Positions 31,076-43,600 of a stretch of DNA of 64,000 nucleotides are shown here, piece by piece; positions within the stretch are counted from its first letter, which is position 1; every line of letters begins with the position of its first letter. The DNA comes from Alisma plantago-aquatica (lineage: Eukaryota > Streptophyta > Magnoliopsida > Alismatales > Alismataceae): assembly GCA_963693085.1 (NCBI GenBank), contig OY856411.1, forward strand, positions 113,390,767-113,454,766. Direction: 5' to 3'. Position numbers and translations under genes: made by a program. The notes under the pieces are model-generated. The model did not search any database. It saw only the letters and a list, made by a program, of their open reading frames with translations, and was not told the origin of the DNA.

Positions 31076-32710
31076 GACAGAGATAGAGGAATGAATGGAG
31101 ACGCAACACCTACTCCCGTGACGCGGGTGGGCCAATAAGTAGACTATGTACATTGTCAAAAATCTAGTAAAAAACTGTAGTGGCTAAACCCACCCAGGCT
31201 ACTCAGAGAAGTGTCTTCTCATTCCGGCCGATCTAGATCTAGAGCAGCCTCAAAAATTCTGAGACAATTAGAAAATGAGGAGCTACGACACGTGATATGT
31301 AACCCCTCTAAAGAACTAAGAAAATAAACGAGATCTAAGATTCTCTACAAGTTTGATATTGGATCTGAAGTCACACAGTTCAACACTATACCTTCTTAAA
31401 CAAGTAGACTCGTAGTGCACATTCGGACTGATTACGATGTATTCTATAGCTGAAGTCACACAGATCGAGAAGTCACACAGGTCATAAACTTTATAGTATA
31501 AGTCAATCCCGCTACACACTGGGTTTCTTGGCGGCTATAATCCGAATGCTCTTGCCTCTTTGTGTCTGCAGCGGAGGAAGGAGCACCGGAGCTACAAGCT
31601 GCAACATTGCGTCTGCAGCGGGTTGCTTAGCTTAAGGTACTGCACAAACATCTGTCTGGCTCTTTCCTCAGTTTTCGATTTTCTGAAGATATTTAGTACC
31701 TTTCCGCCGGAGTATTTGTCGTGCAAACATTTTCTGCGGAATGACAAGTTTATGATTATATCCTCTCCTCTAATTCCCCAAATAAAGTCATTTTCGGATA
31801 ATAGAAGATGTCAACTTCGTTTAAGTCAATAGATGAAGTAGAAAGTACCCAGCTATATTGATACGTCAATCTTACAGCAAGGAAAACAACAATAGCGAGT
31901 GCATTTATTTAGCTAGTGATACAATCCTATGATCCTTACCATGACTGTTGTGTGAAATCTCTAGCTAGAAAAGCAGCAACTGGTATGTGGATGTTTCAGA
32001 GGAGTATGTTCTGCGTACACTCTTTTATTCCCAATTAATTACATATCGACTGTAAAATAGGGCAAGACGTTACCGTCTTTGCTATTAGCAACCAGGGGCG
32101 AAAGCAGGGTCAACAAACAGAGGTCATGGTCTCACCAAAAAGTAAATATTTTAAGTTAGATACATATATGTATACGTGAATTTTATAATATATACAATAT
32201 TTTCAGTTAGATGTGTATATGTATACATGACTTTTATTATATATACACTGCCTAATGCATAAATGTTGTATATTATGAGTGGTACAGTACTGCGGAGCGT
32301 GCAGCTGGAGTTGTTGGTCGGAGGTTTGATTCTCCATTACCAACTCTATATCTTTTTCTCGCAATATTGTATATACACGACTTGCTATAAATTGCAAAAT
32401 ACATATTTTTGAAATGAATGCAAGGATAAAAAGTGTGAGCGGCGCAGCCGTACAATACTTTTGGTTATGTTTTTTTGGACGTAGGTTCCATTCTTGACCT
32501 CGTTTATTCACCATTTTTTTGGACGTGTATATAGAACTTGCTGTATTGTGCTTTGCATTCAAATGATCTCAAATTCAAAATTTGTGAGGAGCAATTATAG
32601 TTTTTCCTTACAATGTAGGTTTTTTTTATAAGTTTTGGCTCCCCCAAAAGTCAATTCTGAACTCCGACATTTTTACCAATGTGATTTATCTGAGTAAATA
32701 GTTATTATTG

Positions 32711-32712
<2 letters not shown>

Positions 32713-32791
<79 letters not shown>
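32713..32791. repeat. AT dinucleotide microsatellite
   Basis: Nearly 40 uninterrupted AT units. Confidence 0.95.
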
Positions 32792-32792
<1 letters not shown>

Positions 32793-32985
32793 CATCGTCG
32801 ACGAGCATAGCTATATTTTTTAATACAAAGAATGAAGACGGAATTATATGTTTCGTTACAGTTAAGCACAACATCCAAATTTAAGATATTGATGGTGTGT
32901 TTCCATCGCTCAAATGGTTCCGTCCTCGTTACAGCCTTGTAAGGGTGGCAGATTCAATGATCACATGAATGATCCTCCATTTATC

Positions 32986-33047
32986 ATCTTCTTATTATCC
33001 AATCATAGTTATTTGTATCTTCTTATTATCCAATCATAGTTATTTGT
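32986..33047. repeat. Perfect 31-bp tandem duplication
   Basis: Two identical 31-base units, each starting ATCTTCTTATTATCC, lie head to tail 18 bases before the chromovirus insertion. Confidence 0.92.
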
Positions 33048-33059
33048 ATTATATAGTGG

Positions 33060-33064
33060 ATGAT
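33060..33064. repeat. Target site duplication of chromovirus, left (ATGAT)
   Basis: ATGAT precedes the left LTR and is repeated at 44617-44621. Confidence 0.9.
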
Positions 33065-35802
33065 TGTGACGATCCGACCACAAATCAAATCATCACCAGT
33101 AATTAATTGTGGAATAACAAAAATCACTAAAAATTAAAACCATTTGCAAAGAGATCCATTTTCAGAAAACTCTTAAGAAGAGAACCAAAATACTGCATAC
33201 ATTATGGTTCACATTGTACACACCATGTACCATCTCATCTCGAGGAATATATATAACAATTGCTTTACCAAACTATACATGAGCAACGAAAAGCCTCGAG
33301 GCATACAAGTCAAAATCTCAGATCGATCATAAAACCACTAAGTACTGACTCCAAGGACCTGAGAGTAGGTAACTAATACCCTTGGGTCATCTGACCAATG
33401 TATACATGATACTTGTTACACAAGCATCTCACATGGCTCACAAGGCCCATTAAACATCTTTATCAAATAAACATCATAGCTCATATTTGGCTATGATCAT
33501 CATCTCATGATACCTGCATGGTTAGTATACATGATAACAGCCATCTTAATTACATATCAACACCATGCAAAACAAGGGTAACACCACTATTCCCTTATTA
33601 GGGTTAGGGTTTCCCATTCTTTATTGATTAGGGTTTCAAGATCACATTATCAAGGATCAAACCCTAATTCATACTTTACACATATTAGAAACATTAATAA
33701 ATGCACATTACATGTTTGGTTCACAAGTATGAGTTTCTCTCCCATCCTCTCTAGGATGTTGATCACTTCATACTTTATTAAGTTGGCTCAACCTTTCCTT
33801 CAAGGTACATTAGCCTACTTAATCATTAATCATTAAACTCCATACTACTCAATGTATGACTTGACATAAAACACTCCATGTGTTTCTCCATCAAGTATAT
33901 TGCAATTTAAGGTACTTCCACACCATATCGTTTTAGAGGTGTATGTATGCTAGCTTAGCCCATATCGGGTTGAAGGTATGTGGTTGAATGCTTGACCTCT
34001 TCAAACCTTCATGGCCACGACCTGCCCTTCACCATGGGTTAAGTGACAGGCTAGACAACTGTTTGAACCACTATCAACCCAAAGTACAAACCAATGCACA
34101 CCACTATCGACTTCCAAGTAAACTAGAGCTACTTTTCCATATCGAGTTGAAGGTGTGTGCTTGTGTGCTTTTGTACGATACTGATGATGTCATCATTATC
34201 AACCTCAAGATCCTTGTTCTTACTGTTCTAAGTCATGGACCACAGTCCCATGAAGCTTTTAGAACTCAAAGGTTCCGCAATTATTCAAGAGAAAATGAAT
34301 TGCAAGTAGTTCAACAAGTATGGAAAAATTGAAGGTGCATAATAATATAATTGGGTTCAAGTTATATGACCCGCCTTAAGAACAACTTTAAAGCTCCAAG
34401 CTCCAAAGCTCCACGTTCCTAAGGTTGAAGATGAACTTTACAACTCCTCTATATGCAAAGGAATCACCATGGATAAGCAATTGGTGAAGAAGAAAAGAAA
34501 AGAAGATCAAAACCCTAAATTCATGCTTCAATCCAATGTTGAAGATGACCATTGCCTCACCTTAGGGTTATCTTTTGAGCTCCTTCTTACTCCTTAACAC
34601 CTTTGCACGATAAACTAGTGTCCTTACACGATATGCCAACCCTCTTGCACGATATGGCACTCACTTTCACGACATGCCACTCAACTCTTTACCCTATTGG
34701 CCGATATTACCTTATATGGCCAATTTCACCTACTTGGGTGATATGCTTTTTCTATGGGCAATATCCAAGGGCCTATGCATGATACCCTTGCTTTCCTGCA
34801 CGATACAAGGTCTCTATGCACGATAACTTAGGATAGGAGGGTGGTAAGGGTCGAAAAATTTCACTTAAGGGTGAAACTAGGGGTATATATACTTGTTGTT
34901 CATGAAAGAAGGTAAAAATGAGGTGTCAACATTTTGAGCTAGTAGGTGCCACGTGTCCATGCATGGGTGACACGTGTACATGCATGCATAAACATTTATC
35001 TTGACATGCAAAACAGTTGAGGATCATTTGGAGATAAAGATTCGGCCATTACATATCCTTTTGAATAAAATATATTAATTAATTCATCACTTTATGCACA
35101 AGCCGTCACAACTTTACTAAGGAAGTTGTAACCCATAACAACTCACCTCCTTGAGGTTCTTTGCACGATATGGCATTTGCCAATAGTTCAAAAAACGATA
35201 TGAGGCTCCTCCTATGGCTCCTAGGCCAATAGGCTTTCATATATAAGATTTTCAACTTGATACAACTCAAGTTAGAGCTTCATATTCAACCCCTTTTCTT
35301 GGTCATTTCATCACCAAGATTGCCATCATTCACAAATGATTCAAACATGGTGTATAATTCTTTCTCTCTCCTCTACATGATTCTAGGAGGGAGTAGGGAC
35401 ACTCTATAGGTGGTAATTTGTATATTAACCCCACATTTTGGGTAAATTACAATTTGTACCAAAATTGGTGCACAATGCACTAACATTATTCAAACAAGCT
35501 ACAACTTGGAATTTAGGCTTTCCACAAGCCATCATTTAACATCATTCTCTCTCTTATGATGTTATAACACATGAGTCACATTCAACGTGTGACATTTTTC
35601 AATATATCCCCTCATCTTGGGTAAATTGCACTTTATGCCCAAACTATCATATAATGCACAAACAGTTTGCAAATAAGCTCAAACTTGAAATCTAAACTCT
35701 ACAAGAGTCTTAATTACCTTTAAAAAGATAAAAAAAATTGTAAACAACTTACTTAAGTAAAACTTCTAGGGTTAGGCCATAAACCAGGTCAGGGATGTTA
35801 CA
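33065..35802 (-). repeat. 3' LTR of the chromovirus, with 1252-base deletion
   Basis: On the plus strand it begins TGTGACGATCCGACC and ends GGGATGTTACA. It matches 40634-44616 except that the bases corresponding to 40938-42189 are missing: the junction reads GAGAGTAGGTAACTAATACC at about 33371-33390. Two sampled stretches totalling 557 bases differ from the other LTR at 8 positions. Confidence 0.93.
34590..35245. repeat. CGATAT motif array in chromovirus 3' LTR
   Basis: A dozen or so words such as GCACGATATGGC, GGCCGATATTACC, GCACGATAC and GGGCAATATCC are scattered at 20-40 base spacing. The other LTR has the same array at about 43420-44045. Confidence 0.7.
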
Positions 35803-35822
35803 ATTATCAACCCCTAACAAGG
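35803..35822 (-). other. Polypurine tract of the chromovirus
   Basis: On the minus strand CTTGTTAGGGGTTGATAAT directly precedes the LTR start TGTAACATCC. It is the expected plus-strand primer position, though only moderately purine-rich. Confidence 0.65.
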
Positions 35823-35839
35823 ATTTCGTCCCCAAAATC

Positions 35840-37237
35840 TCAAGAGAAAAGAGAAGGGTACTTCCTCCTCATCTCTTCCTCTAGCTCCCATGTGACTTCT
35901 TCGATGCCATGGTGATGCCATAGAACTTTCACAAGAACTATGTCTTTCTTTTTCAACTTCTTGATTCTTCTATCAAGAATCATCATTGGACCTTCCACAT
36001 AGGATATATCCTCGTTTAATTCTACCTCTACAGGTTGCAACACCAACTCTGTATCGGGATGACATTTTCTCAACATAGATACGTGGAACACTGGATGTAG
36101 TTTATATAGCTCAGGTGGCAACTCCAACCTATAAGCTACCTTTCCCATCCGTGTTATCACTGGATAGGGTCCCATAAATCTAGGAGCTAATTTACCCTTT
36201 TTCCCAAATCTGAGAACACCTTTCCAAGGAGAGACTTTGAGATACACCCTGTCTCCAACTTGGAATTCTAAGGGTCTACAATGCTTGTCAGCATAAGACT
36301 TCTGTCTATCCTGGGTGGCTTTCAACTGTTGTTGTATTACTTTAATCTTCTCAGTTGTCTGTTGTACTAACTCAGGACCCAGAAGTTGGTATTCCCCTGT
36401 TTCATACCAGCATAACGGAGATCTACACCATCTACCATATAAGGCTTCATATGGTGCCATATCAATACTAGTTTGGTAACTGTTGTTGTAGGCAAACTCT
36501 ATTAAGCTCAAGTGTATGTCCCAACTTCCTACAAACTGAAGAACACATGCTCTAAGAAAATCTTCCAAAGTCTGTATAGTTCTTTTGAATTGCCCATCTG
36601 TCTCAGGGTGGAAAGCTGTGCTAAACTTCAATTGAGTACCCAAGGCTTTATGTAGTCGTTCCCAAAAATGACTTGTAAACTGGGGACCTCTATCAGATAC
36701 AATTGTAGCTGGAACCCCGTGTAATCACACTATCTCATCTATATAGATCTGTGCAAGTTTCTCAGCAGTATAAGTTGTTTTGATAGGAAGAAAATACGCT
36801 GACTTAGTCAACCTATCAAATATCACCCAAATGGAATCATGACCTTTGGATGTTCTGGGTAAACCAACCAAAAAGTCCATGGTCATGTGATCCCATTTCC
36901 ACTGTGGTATAGGTAAAGGTTGCATTATTCCTGCGGGATTCTGATGTTCAGCTTTAACCTACTGACACACTGGACACCGCATAACAAACTCAGCTACATC
37001 TTTCTTCAAACCAGGCCACCAATACATATCTTTTAAGTTATGATACATTTTGGTACTCCCTGGATGCATTGCATACATGGACGAATGAGCTTCCTCCATG
37101 ACTAACTTCCTCAAGTCATTGGCATTAGGTACTACCATCCTACCATGATAACAAACTACCTCATCCTCTGACTCATGAAACCCATCTTGTTTCTCACTGC
37201 CATACTCTAACCTGATCTGCTGAATCACAGTATCAAC
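35840..37237 (-). pseudogene. Chromovirus integrase with chromodomain-like C-terminus
   Basis: The zinc-binding HHCC finger is visible (HSSMYAMHPGSTKMYHN, then CPVCQ). In the catalytic core DFLVGLPRTS and [17 protein letters not shown] supply the two aspartates. The third catalytic residue, a glutamate in the GQSERTIQ motif of the family, is changed: here it reads GQFKRTIQ. The C-terminal region has [27 protein letters not shown] and ends [20 protein letters not shown], a chromodomain-like tail typical of Tekay elements, thought to guide insertion. TAG at 36959 and TGA at 36725 interrupt the frame. There is no frameshift. Confidence 0.92.
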
Positions 37238-37240
37238 CTA

Positions 37241-38689
37241 TTGTGCCTCTTTGATCTGTTGTTTCAGAGTAGGCTTTACTTGCATCTCATCTAACAATCC
37301 AGCTAACAAAGTTACTTTAAGATGTACATTGTTTTGCCTCAATGAGACAAGCATGTCTCATTTAAAGCACACTAAAGAGTTCAACTGTGCTTTATCTATG
37401 GTTGGCGATGATGATTTTCTACTTAGTGCATCTGCCACTACATTAGCTTTTCCTGGATGATAATCAATTGTACAATCATAGTCCTTGATTAACTCCATCT
37501 AGCGGCGCTGTCTCATATTCAACTCATGTTGTGAGAAGATATACTTTAAGTTCTTATGGTCTGTGAAAATCTAGAATGTTTCTCCATAGACATAATGTCT
37601 CCAGATCTTCAACGCGTGAACCACTGCAGCTAATTCTAGATCATGTGTCGGATAATTCTCCTCGTATTTCTTAAGCTGTCGGGAAGCAAAAGAAACTACA
37701 TGATCACTCTGCATCAACACACATCCCAGACCATTCTTGGAGGCATCACAGAAAACAATGTATCCCTTTCCCTGCTCAGGTAAAGTTAACACAGATGCAC
37801 TGGTCAACCTTTCTTTCAACAACTGGAAAGAATGATGACACTTGTCATTCCAGACAAAAGGAACTTCCTTCCTGGTCAACTTGGTTAGGGGTAAGGCTAT
37901 AGAATTGAAGTCTTTAATAAACTTTCTATAATAACCTACCAGGCCTAAGAAACTGTGAATCTCAGTCGGTGTCTTGGGTTGTTCCCACCCTAATACAGAT
38001 TCCACTTTCTGTGGATCAACATGAATACCTGAAGCAGATATAACGTGTCCAAGAAAAGACACTTCTGACAACCAAAACTCGCACTTGCTAAACTTAGCAT
38101 ATAGCTTTTGCTGTCTCAACAAAGTCAAGGCTTGACAAAGGTGTTGTTCATGTTGTTGACCATCTCTACTGTATATCAGGATGTCGTCTATGAAGACTAC
38201 TACAAACTGATCAAGGAATGGTCGGAAGATTCTATTCATCAGCTCCATGAATGCAGCTGGTGTATTAGTTAGTCCAAACGACATAACTACAAACTCATAA
38301 TGACCATACCTTGTCCTAAAGGCTGACTTAGGTATGTCACTCTCTTTGATACATAACTGATGATATCCTAACCTTAAATCTATCTTAGAGAATATTGTTG
38401 CACCATGCAACTGGTCAAACAGACCATCTATCCTTGGCAAAGGATATTTGTTCTTAATTGTCACCTTGTTGAGCTATCTATAGTCTATGCATAATCTCAT
38501 AGACCCATCTTTCTTTTTAACAAAAAGAACCGGAGCACCCCACGGAGAAGTACTTGGTCGAATCAAACCTTTCTCAAGCAACTCTTGTAACTGTTTATTA
38601 AGTTCTACCATCTCAGCTGGCACCATCCTATAAGGTGTTTGAGCTATAGGTTGCGTAACCGGAATTAGATTAATCTCGAAATCAATCTC
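37241..38689 (-). pseudogene. Chromovirus reverse transcriptase and RNase H
   Basis: RT motifs in order: [20 protein letters not shown], then [46 protein letters not shown], and the catalytic FIDD in [14 protein letters not shown] (near 38170). The RNase H domain follows with [10 protein letters not shown], the [19 protein letters not shown] glutamate motif and VVADALSR. All catalytic acids of both domains are kept. In-frame stops at 38474 (TAG), 37571 (TAG), 37499 (TAG for a tryptophan of the family) and 37358 (TGA) break it. A further TAG at 37238 closes the segment before integrase. Confidence 0.93.
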
Positions 38690-39400
38690 TCAGGGTGGAG
38701 GAACATCTGGAAGTTCTTCAGAAAACACATCCTCAAACTCCCTAACAATCGGAACTCCAGAAAGATTAGGACTCTCTACTCTAGTATCTACCACATGTGC
38801 CAAGAATGCGAAGCATTCTTGTCTCATCAACTTTTCTGCTACCATAGCTAACACTAGAAAGGTTGGAAGAATCTTTCTATCCCCCTGAAAGACCCATGTC
38901 TCACCATTTTCTGTAAACATAGTTTGCTTGGAACCACAATCCAAGACAACCTTATACTTTTGTAGGGTGTCCATCCCAAGAATTATGTCAAACCCATGCA
39001 TCTCAAGTGGTATAAGATCCACCTAAATGTTGTGTTCTAAAAAGGAAAGAACACAGGGAGAACATACCTCCCGCAACACCGTAGATCCGACTAACAGAGT
39101 TTCTAATAATATATTGTCTGTTCTATGACTAACAATCATATTGCAGTCATGAATCACTTCTCGAGTGATAAAGGAATGTGTAGCACCCAGATCAATCAAA
39201 ACAGATACAAAGCAGGATGAAGACATATCAGAATGAAATAATTCCATCTGACCTATCACGATTCATGGGTTGACCACTGCCTCTGGCTGATTCATAGCAT
39301 AGAATCTCGCCGTTGGTGGTTGCTGGTTGTACGTCCTGTTATCGGGTGCAGATGAACCAGCTTGGGACGCCTGTCCACGTCCTCATGTGCCACTGCTAAA
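38690..39400 (-). pseudogene. Chromovirus aspartic protease
   Basis: The protease core reads VLIDLGATHSFITREV, where this lineage normally has D-S/T-G-A-T-H-S-F, so the catalytic loop is D-L-G. Later motifs are MHGFDIILGMDTLQKYKVVLDC and the linker EFEDVFSEELPDVPPP that leads into RT. Stops occur at 39383, 39263, 39023 and 38690, all in the gag-pol frame. Confidence 0.88.
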
Positions 39401-40498
39401 CTATCGCCTCTGAGAGCCTTGTTGATTCTTCCTCGGTGATTGGGTTACATTCCTGTCTCCAAATGGACAATCCTTCATCAGGTGTCCTGGCTTCCCACAC
39501 TGGAAGCAGCTTAGGTTTTCCCATCTCGGCCTAGATGGTCCTGTTACTGACATTGATGCTGAACTTTGGGCTCTACTTGGCGGTAGACTACGACCTATAC
39601 CCTTGCTGGACGTCCATTGTGTCTGAGCACTAAACCTCTGTGGTGCTATTGGTGCAGAAAACCTTGGTTTCTTAAAACTTTCGGACCTCTGTCCTTGGAA
39701 CGGTGTATGCATTTTCCTACCGTTGGTTTCACGTTTCTCCGTCACAGACCTTTCTATCCGCCTAACTGACTCCACAAAGGTGGCAAACCTCTCTCTATTC
39801 TCTAGAGCAGATGCAGGTGTGGTTAAATCAGCATTCAAACCCTTCTCAAAACGCTGAATTCTCTCCTCATCTGTAGTGGCCATGTGTGGACAAAACCGTA
39901 GAAGCTCCATAAACTTAGCTTCATACTCACTAATGTTCATTGGTCCTTGCCTTATCCGTTCAAACTGAGAGATTTTCTCATCCAGGTAAGTCTTGGGAAA
40001 GTATCTACTAACAAACTCTCGTCGGAACTCTCTCCATTCGACCTCAACACCTGGTCGTTTTTCTTCCTCAATGGCCCACCAATGGCCAGCACTCCCTTTC
40101 AACAGGTATACAACATGCTTAACTTTCTCAGTTTCTGGAATACTGATAATTCTAAAGGCTTTCTCTAACTCAGTAAGCCATGAATCTGCGTCTGCTAGGT
40201 CAGCTGTACCGACATACTCGGTGGCTCCTACCCGACGTAACCGCTCAAAGGTCTTACCAGATCTATGCCCCTCATTGGGAACTGGTGCCCTAGGTGCTGG
40301 TGCTGGCATCCGATCTGCCATATGTGTCACTGTATTCATGAACTGTCCAAACAGAGCATGAAAAGATGGGTTTTCTATCGAAGCTTGGTTAAGCTGGGGA
40401 TTCTCAGGTACTAGATCCTCTCTAGCCTGATCCCTTGCACCTCTTCCTGGTGCAGCAACACTGCTTTCAGCAGCAAGTTCTTCGTGTGATCCAGCCAT
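39401..40498 (-). pseudogene. Chromovirus gag
   Basis: 365 uninterrupted codons from ATG at 40498. The Retrotrans_gag core contains ADSWLTELEKAFRIISIPE, VVYLLKGSAGHWWAIEEE and FVSRYFPKTYLDEKISQFE. It is followed by a serine- and arginine-rich region and a CCHC knuckle CFQCGKPGHLMKDCP near the end. The frame continues into the protease with only a TAG at 39401, where the family has glutamine, so gag and pol form one polyprotein. This is the only segment of the element that could still be translated to full length. Confidence 0.92.
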
Positions 40499-40615
40499 CT
40501 TTAAGCTTTACTTCTTCTCCTATATGAGCAGAAGTCACTATTAGATAAACTGGAAGACACTAGAACAGACTCAACGCCCTTAATCCTATGTCTCTGTAGA
40601 CTCAACAAACCTTAG

Positions 40616-40627
40616 GCTCTGATACCA
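40616..40627 (-). other. Primer binding site, initiator tRNA-Met
   Basis: On the minus strand TGGTATCAGAGC, the perfect complement of the 3' end of plant initiator tRNA-Met, lies six bases inside the 5' LTR. Confidence 0.92.
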
Positions 40628-40633
40628 AAACTT

Positions 40634-43600
40634 TGTGACGATCCGACCACAAATCAAATCATCACCAGTAATTAATTGTGGAATAACAAAAATAACTAAA
40701 AATTAAAACCATTTGCAAAGAGATCCATTTCCAGAAAACTCTTAAGAAGAGAAACAAAGTACTGCATACATTATGGTTCACATTGTACACACCATGTACC
40801 ATCTCATCTCGAGGAATATATACAACAGTTGCTTTACCAAACTATACATGAGCAACGTAAAGCCTCGAGGCATACAAGCCAAAATCTCAGATCGATCATA
40901 AAACCACTAAGTACTGACTCCAAGGACCTGAGAGTACAGAGACAACACATAGGACTCATATCTACATGACACGACAGACAATAACTCAACCTGAGATGTT
41001 ACTACTGCTCCTGATGTTGCTGTCCTCCCTCTGCTGTATAGTTCCTACCTCCTCGTCTGCGTCCACCTAAAAATTTTGGATCCCATGGGGGTGAGACAAT
41101 TGTAATTGTCCCAGTGAGAGATATAACTCTCTGCCGACCATATTATTATCACAGTTAAATAGTATAAAACTGAGCAGAGGATTCTTTTACATTAATTAAC
41201 AAGATTCAAACACTGTTTAAGTAGAGTAGAGCAATATCATCTTCTGAAGCATTGCAGCTATATATGATAAAGCAGTAAATCATCTATTCATTTTAATAAG
41301 GAATATGAAGAACATGTGTAACATTTATCCATTTAGGATACATTAAGCAATGCAACATCAACCAATGATTTCTATATTTCATCCTTATGCAAATACGCTA
41401 CATGACTGATTTACATTTTTCAATCACACTTATGCCCTGAGGAGATGAGGTATACCGCTCATACTCCAACCGACCATTGCGAAGTCAAAATCGGTACCAT
41501 AAACGGTCAACAGAAGAGCTGGCTTCCAAGACCTCTACCGTCTCGGTAAGTGCGAGACTACAAGCAGGACCATGTCAACTGCTTATATAGCTTTCCAGGG
41601 TATACTAGCAAATTCTCTATAGAGCTACAGCGGCGGCTGCACTCCTTCGGCGATAGAGAGATCTCGTGTTTATCTACCATCAATCCCGACATTAAACATC
41701 ATCAGGAGATTCGTGATACATCCATCCTGTCACATATAATGAAGGATTGAGAGATCTCGTGTTTATCTCACGTCAATCCAACATTAGGGCATACAAATAT
41801 TTTCACCCATCACCCCCGCATATTCAAAAATATGCGATCTTTAGGAGATCCCGTGGGAAAACCTATTTCACCATCACCAGCTGCTGACGATGATGGATCT
41901 ATGGTCAGGGCTCTACATGATAAGATTCCACTTTATTAATTAAGTACATTACCATATTCTTTTAGCATCAGTCAAGTTTTCAAACATTTATTATGACAAA
42001 TGCTACAAAGAAAGATGTAATACATGTATCAAGTACTTTTCAAATCTTTAAAACATATATAACATTTAGGATCTCAATCCCTTATTTCATTACTGGGAAT
42101 TCTCATCCCTTGACATTATCATCATCATGATTACCAAATCTGGGTATTCAAACTCTTAGTTCATCACAGAACACAATTACCACTTACTAGGTAACTAATA
42201 CCCTTGGGTCATCTGACCTAGGTATACATGATACTTGTTACACAAGCATCTCACATGGCTCACAAGGCCCATTAAACATCTTTATCAAATAAACATCATA
42301 GCTCATACCTGGCTATGCTCATCATCTCATGATACCTTCATGGTTAGTATACATGATAACAGCCATCTTAATTACATATCAACACCATGCAAAACAAGGG
42401 TAACACCACTATTCCCTTATTAGGGTTAGGGTTTCCCATTATTTATTGATTAGGGTTTCAAGATCACATTATCAAGGATCAAACCCTAATTCATACTTTA
42501 CACATATTAGAAACATTAATAAATGCACATTACATGTTTGGTTCACAAGTATGAGTTTCTCTCTCATCCTCTCTAGGATGTTGATCACTTCATACTTTAT
42601 TAAGTTTGCTCAACCTTTCCTTCAAGGTACATTAGCCTACTTAATCATTAATCATTAAACTCCATACTACTCAATGTATGACTTGACATAAAACACTCCA
42701 TGTGTTTCTCCATCAAGTATATTGCAATTTAAGGTACTTCCACACCATATCGTTTTAGAGGTGTATATATGCTAGCTTAGCCCATATCGGGTTGAAGGTA
42801 TGTGGTTGAATGCTTGACCTCTTCAAACCTTCATGGCCACGACCTGCCCTTCACCATGGGTTAAGTGATAGGCTAGACAACTGTTTGAACCACTATCAAC
42901 CCAAAGTACAAACCAATGCACACCACTATCGACTTCCAAGTAAACTAGAGCTACTTTTCCATATAGAGTTGAAGGTGTGTGCTTGTGTGCTTTTGCACGA
43001 TACTGATGATGTCATCATTATCAGCCTCAAGATCCTTGTTCTTACTGTTCTAAGTCATGGACCACAGTCCCATGAAGCTTTTAGAACTCAAAGGTTCCAC
43101 AATTATTCAAGAGAAAATGAATTGCAAGTAGTTCAACAAGTATGGCAAAATTGAAGGTGCATAATAATATAATTGGGTTCAAGTTATATAACCCGCCTTA
43201 AGAACAACTTCAAAGCTCCAAGCTCCAAAGTTCCACGTTCCTAAGGTTGAAGATGAACTTCACAACTCCTCTATATGCAAAGAATCACCATGGATAAGCA
43301 ATTGGTGAAGAAGAAAAGAAAAGAAGATCAAAACCCTAAATTCATGCTTCAATCCAATGTTGAAGATGATCATTGCCTCACCTTAGGGTTATGTTTTGAG
43401 GTCCTTCTTGCTCCTTAACACCTTTTCACGATACACTAGTGTCCTTGCACGATATGCCAACCCTCTTGCATGATATGACACTCACTTGCACGATATGCCA
43501 CTAAACTCTTTACCCTATTGGCCGATATTACCTTATATGGCCAATTTCACCTACTTGGCCGATATGCTTTTGCTATGGGCAATATCCAAGGGCCTATGCA

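Larger units (their letters stand above)
31076..33059. other. Unassigned AT-rich region
   Basis: No gene or element could be named. GAAGTCACACAG-like words recur three times at about 31365-31480. Around 32270-32350 a GGTTTGATTCTCC string resembles a tRNA B box, but no supporting structure was found. Confidence 0.4.

Noticed and set aside
32270..32350. tRNA-like A/B boxes suggesting another SINE
   Set aside because: GGTTTGATTCTCC resembles a B box, but the T-arm stem does not pair well and neither a clear A box nor a tail was found.
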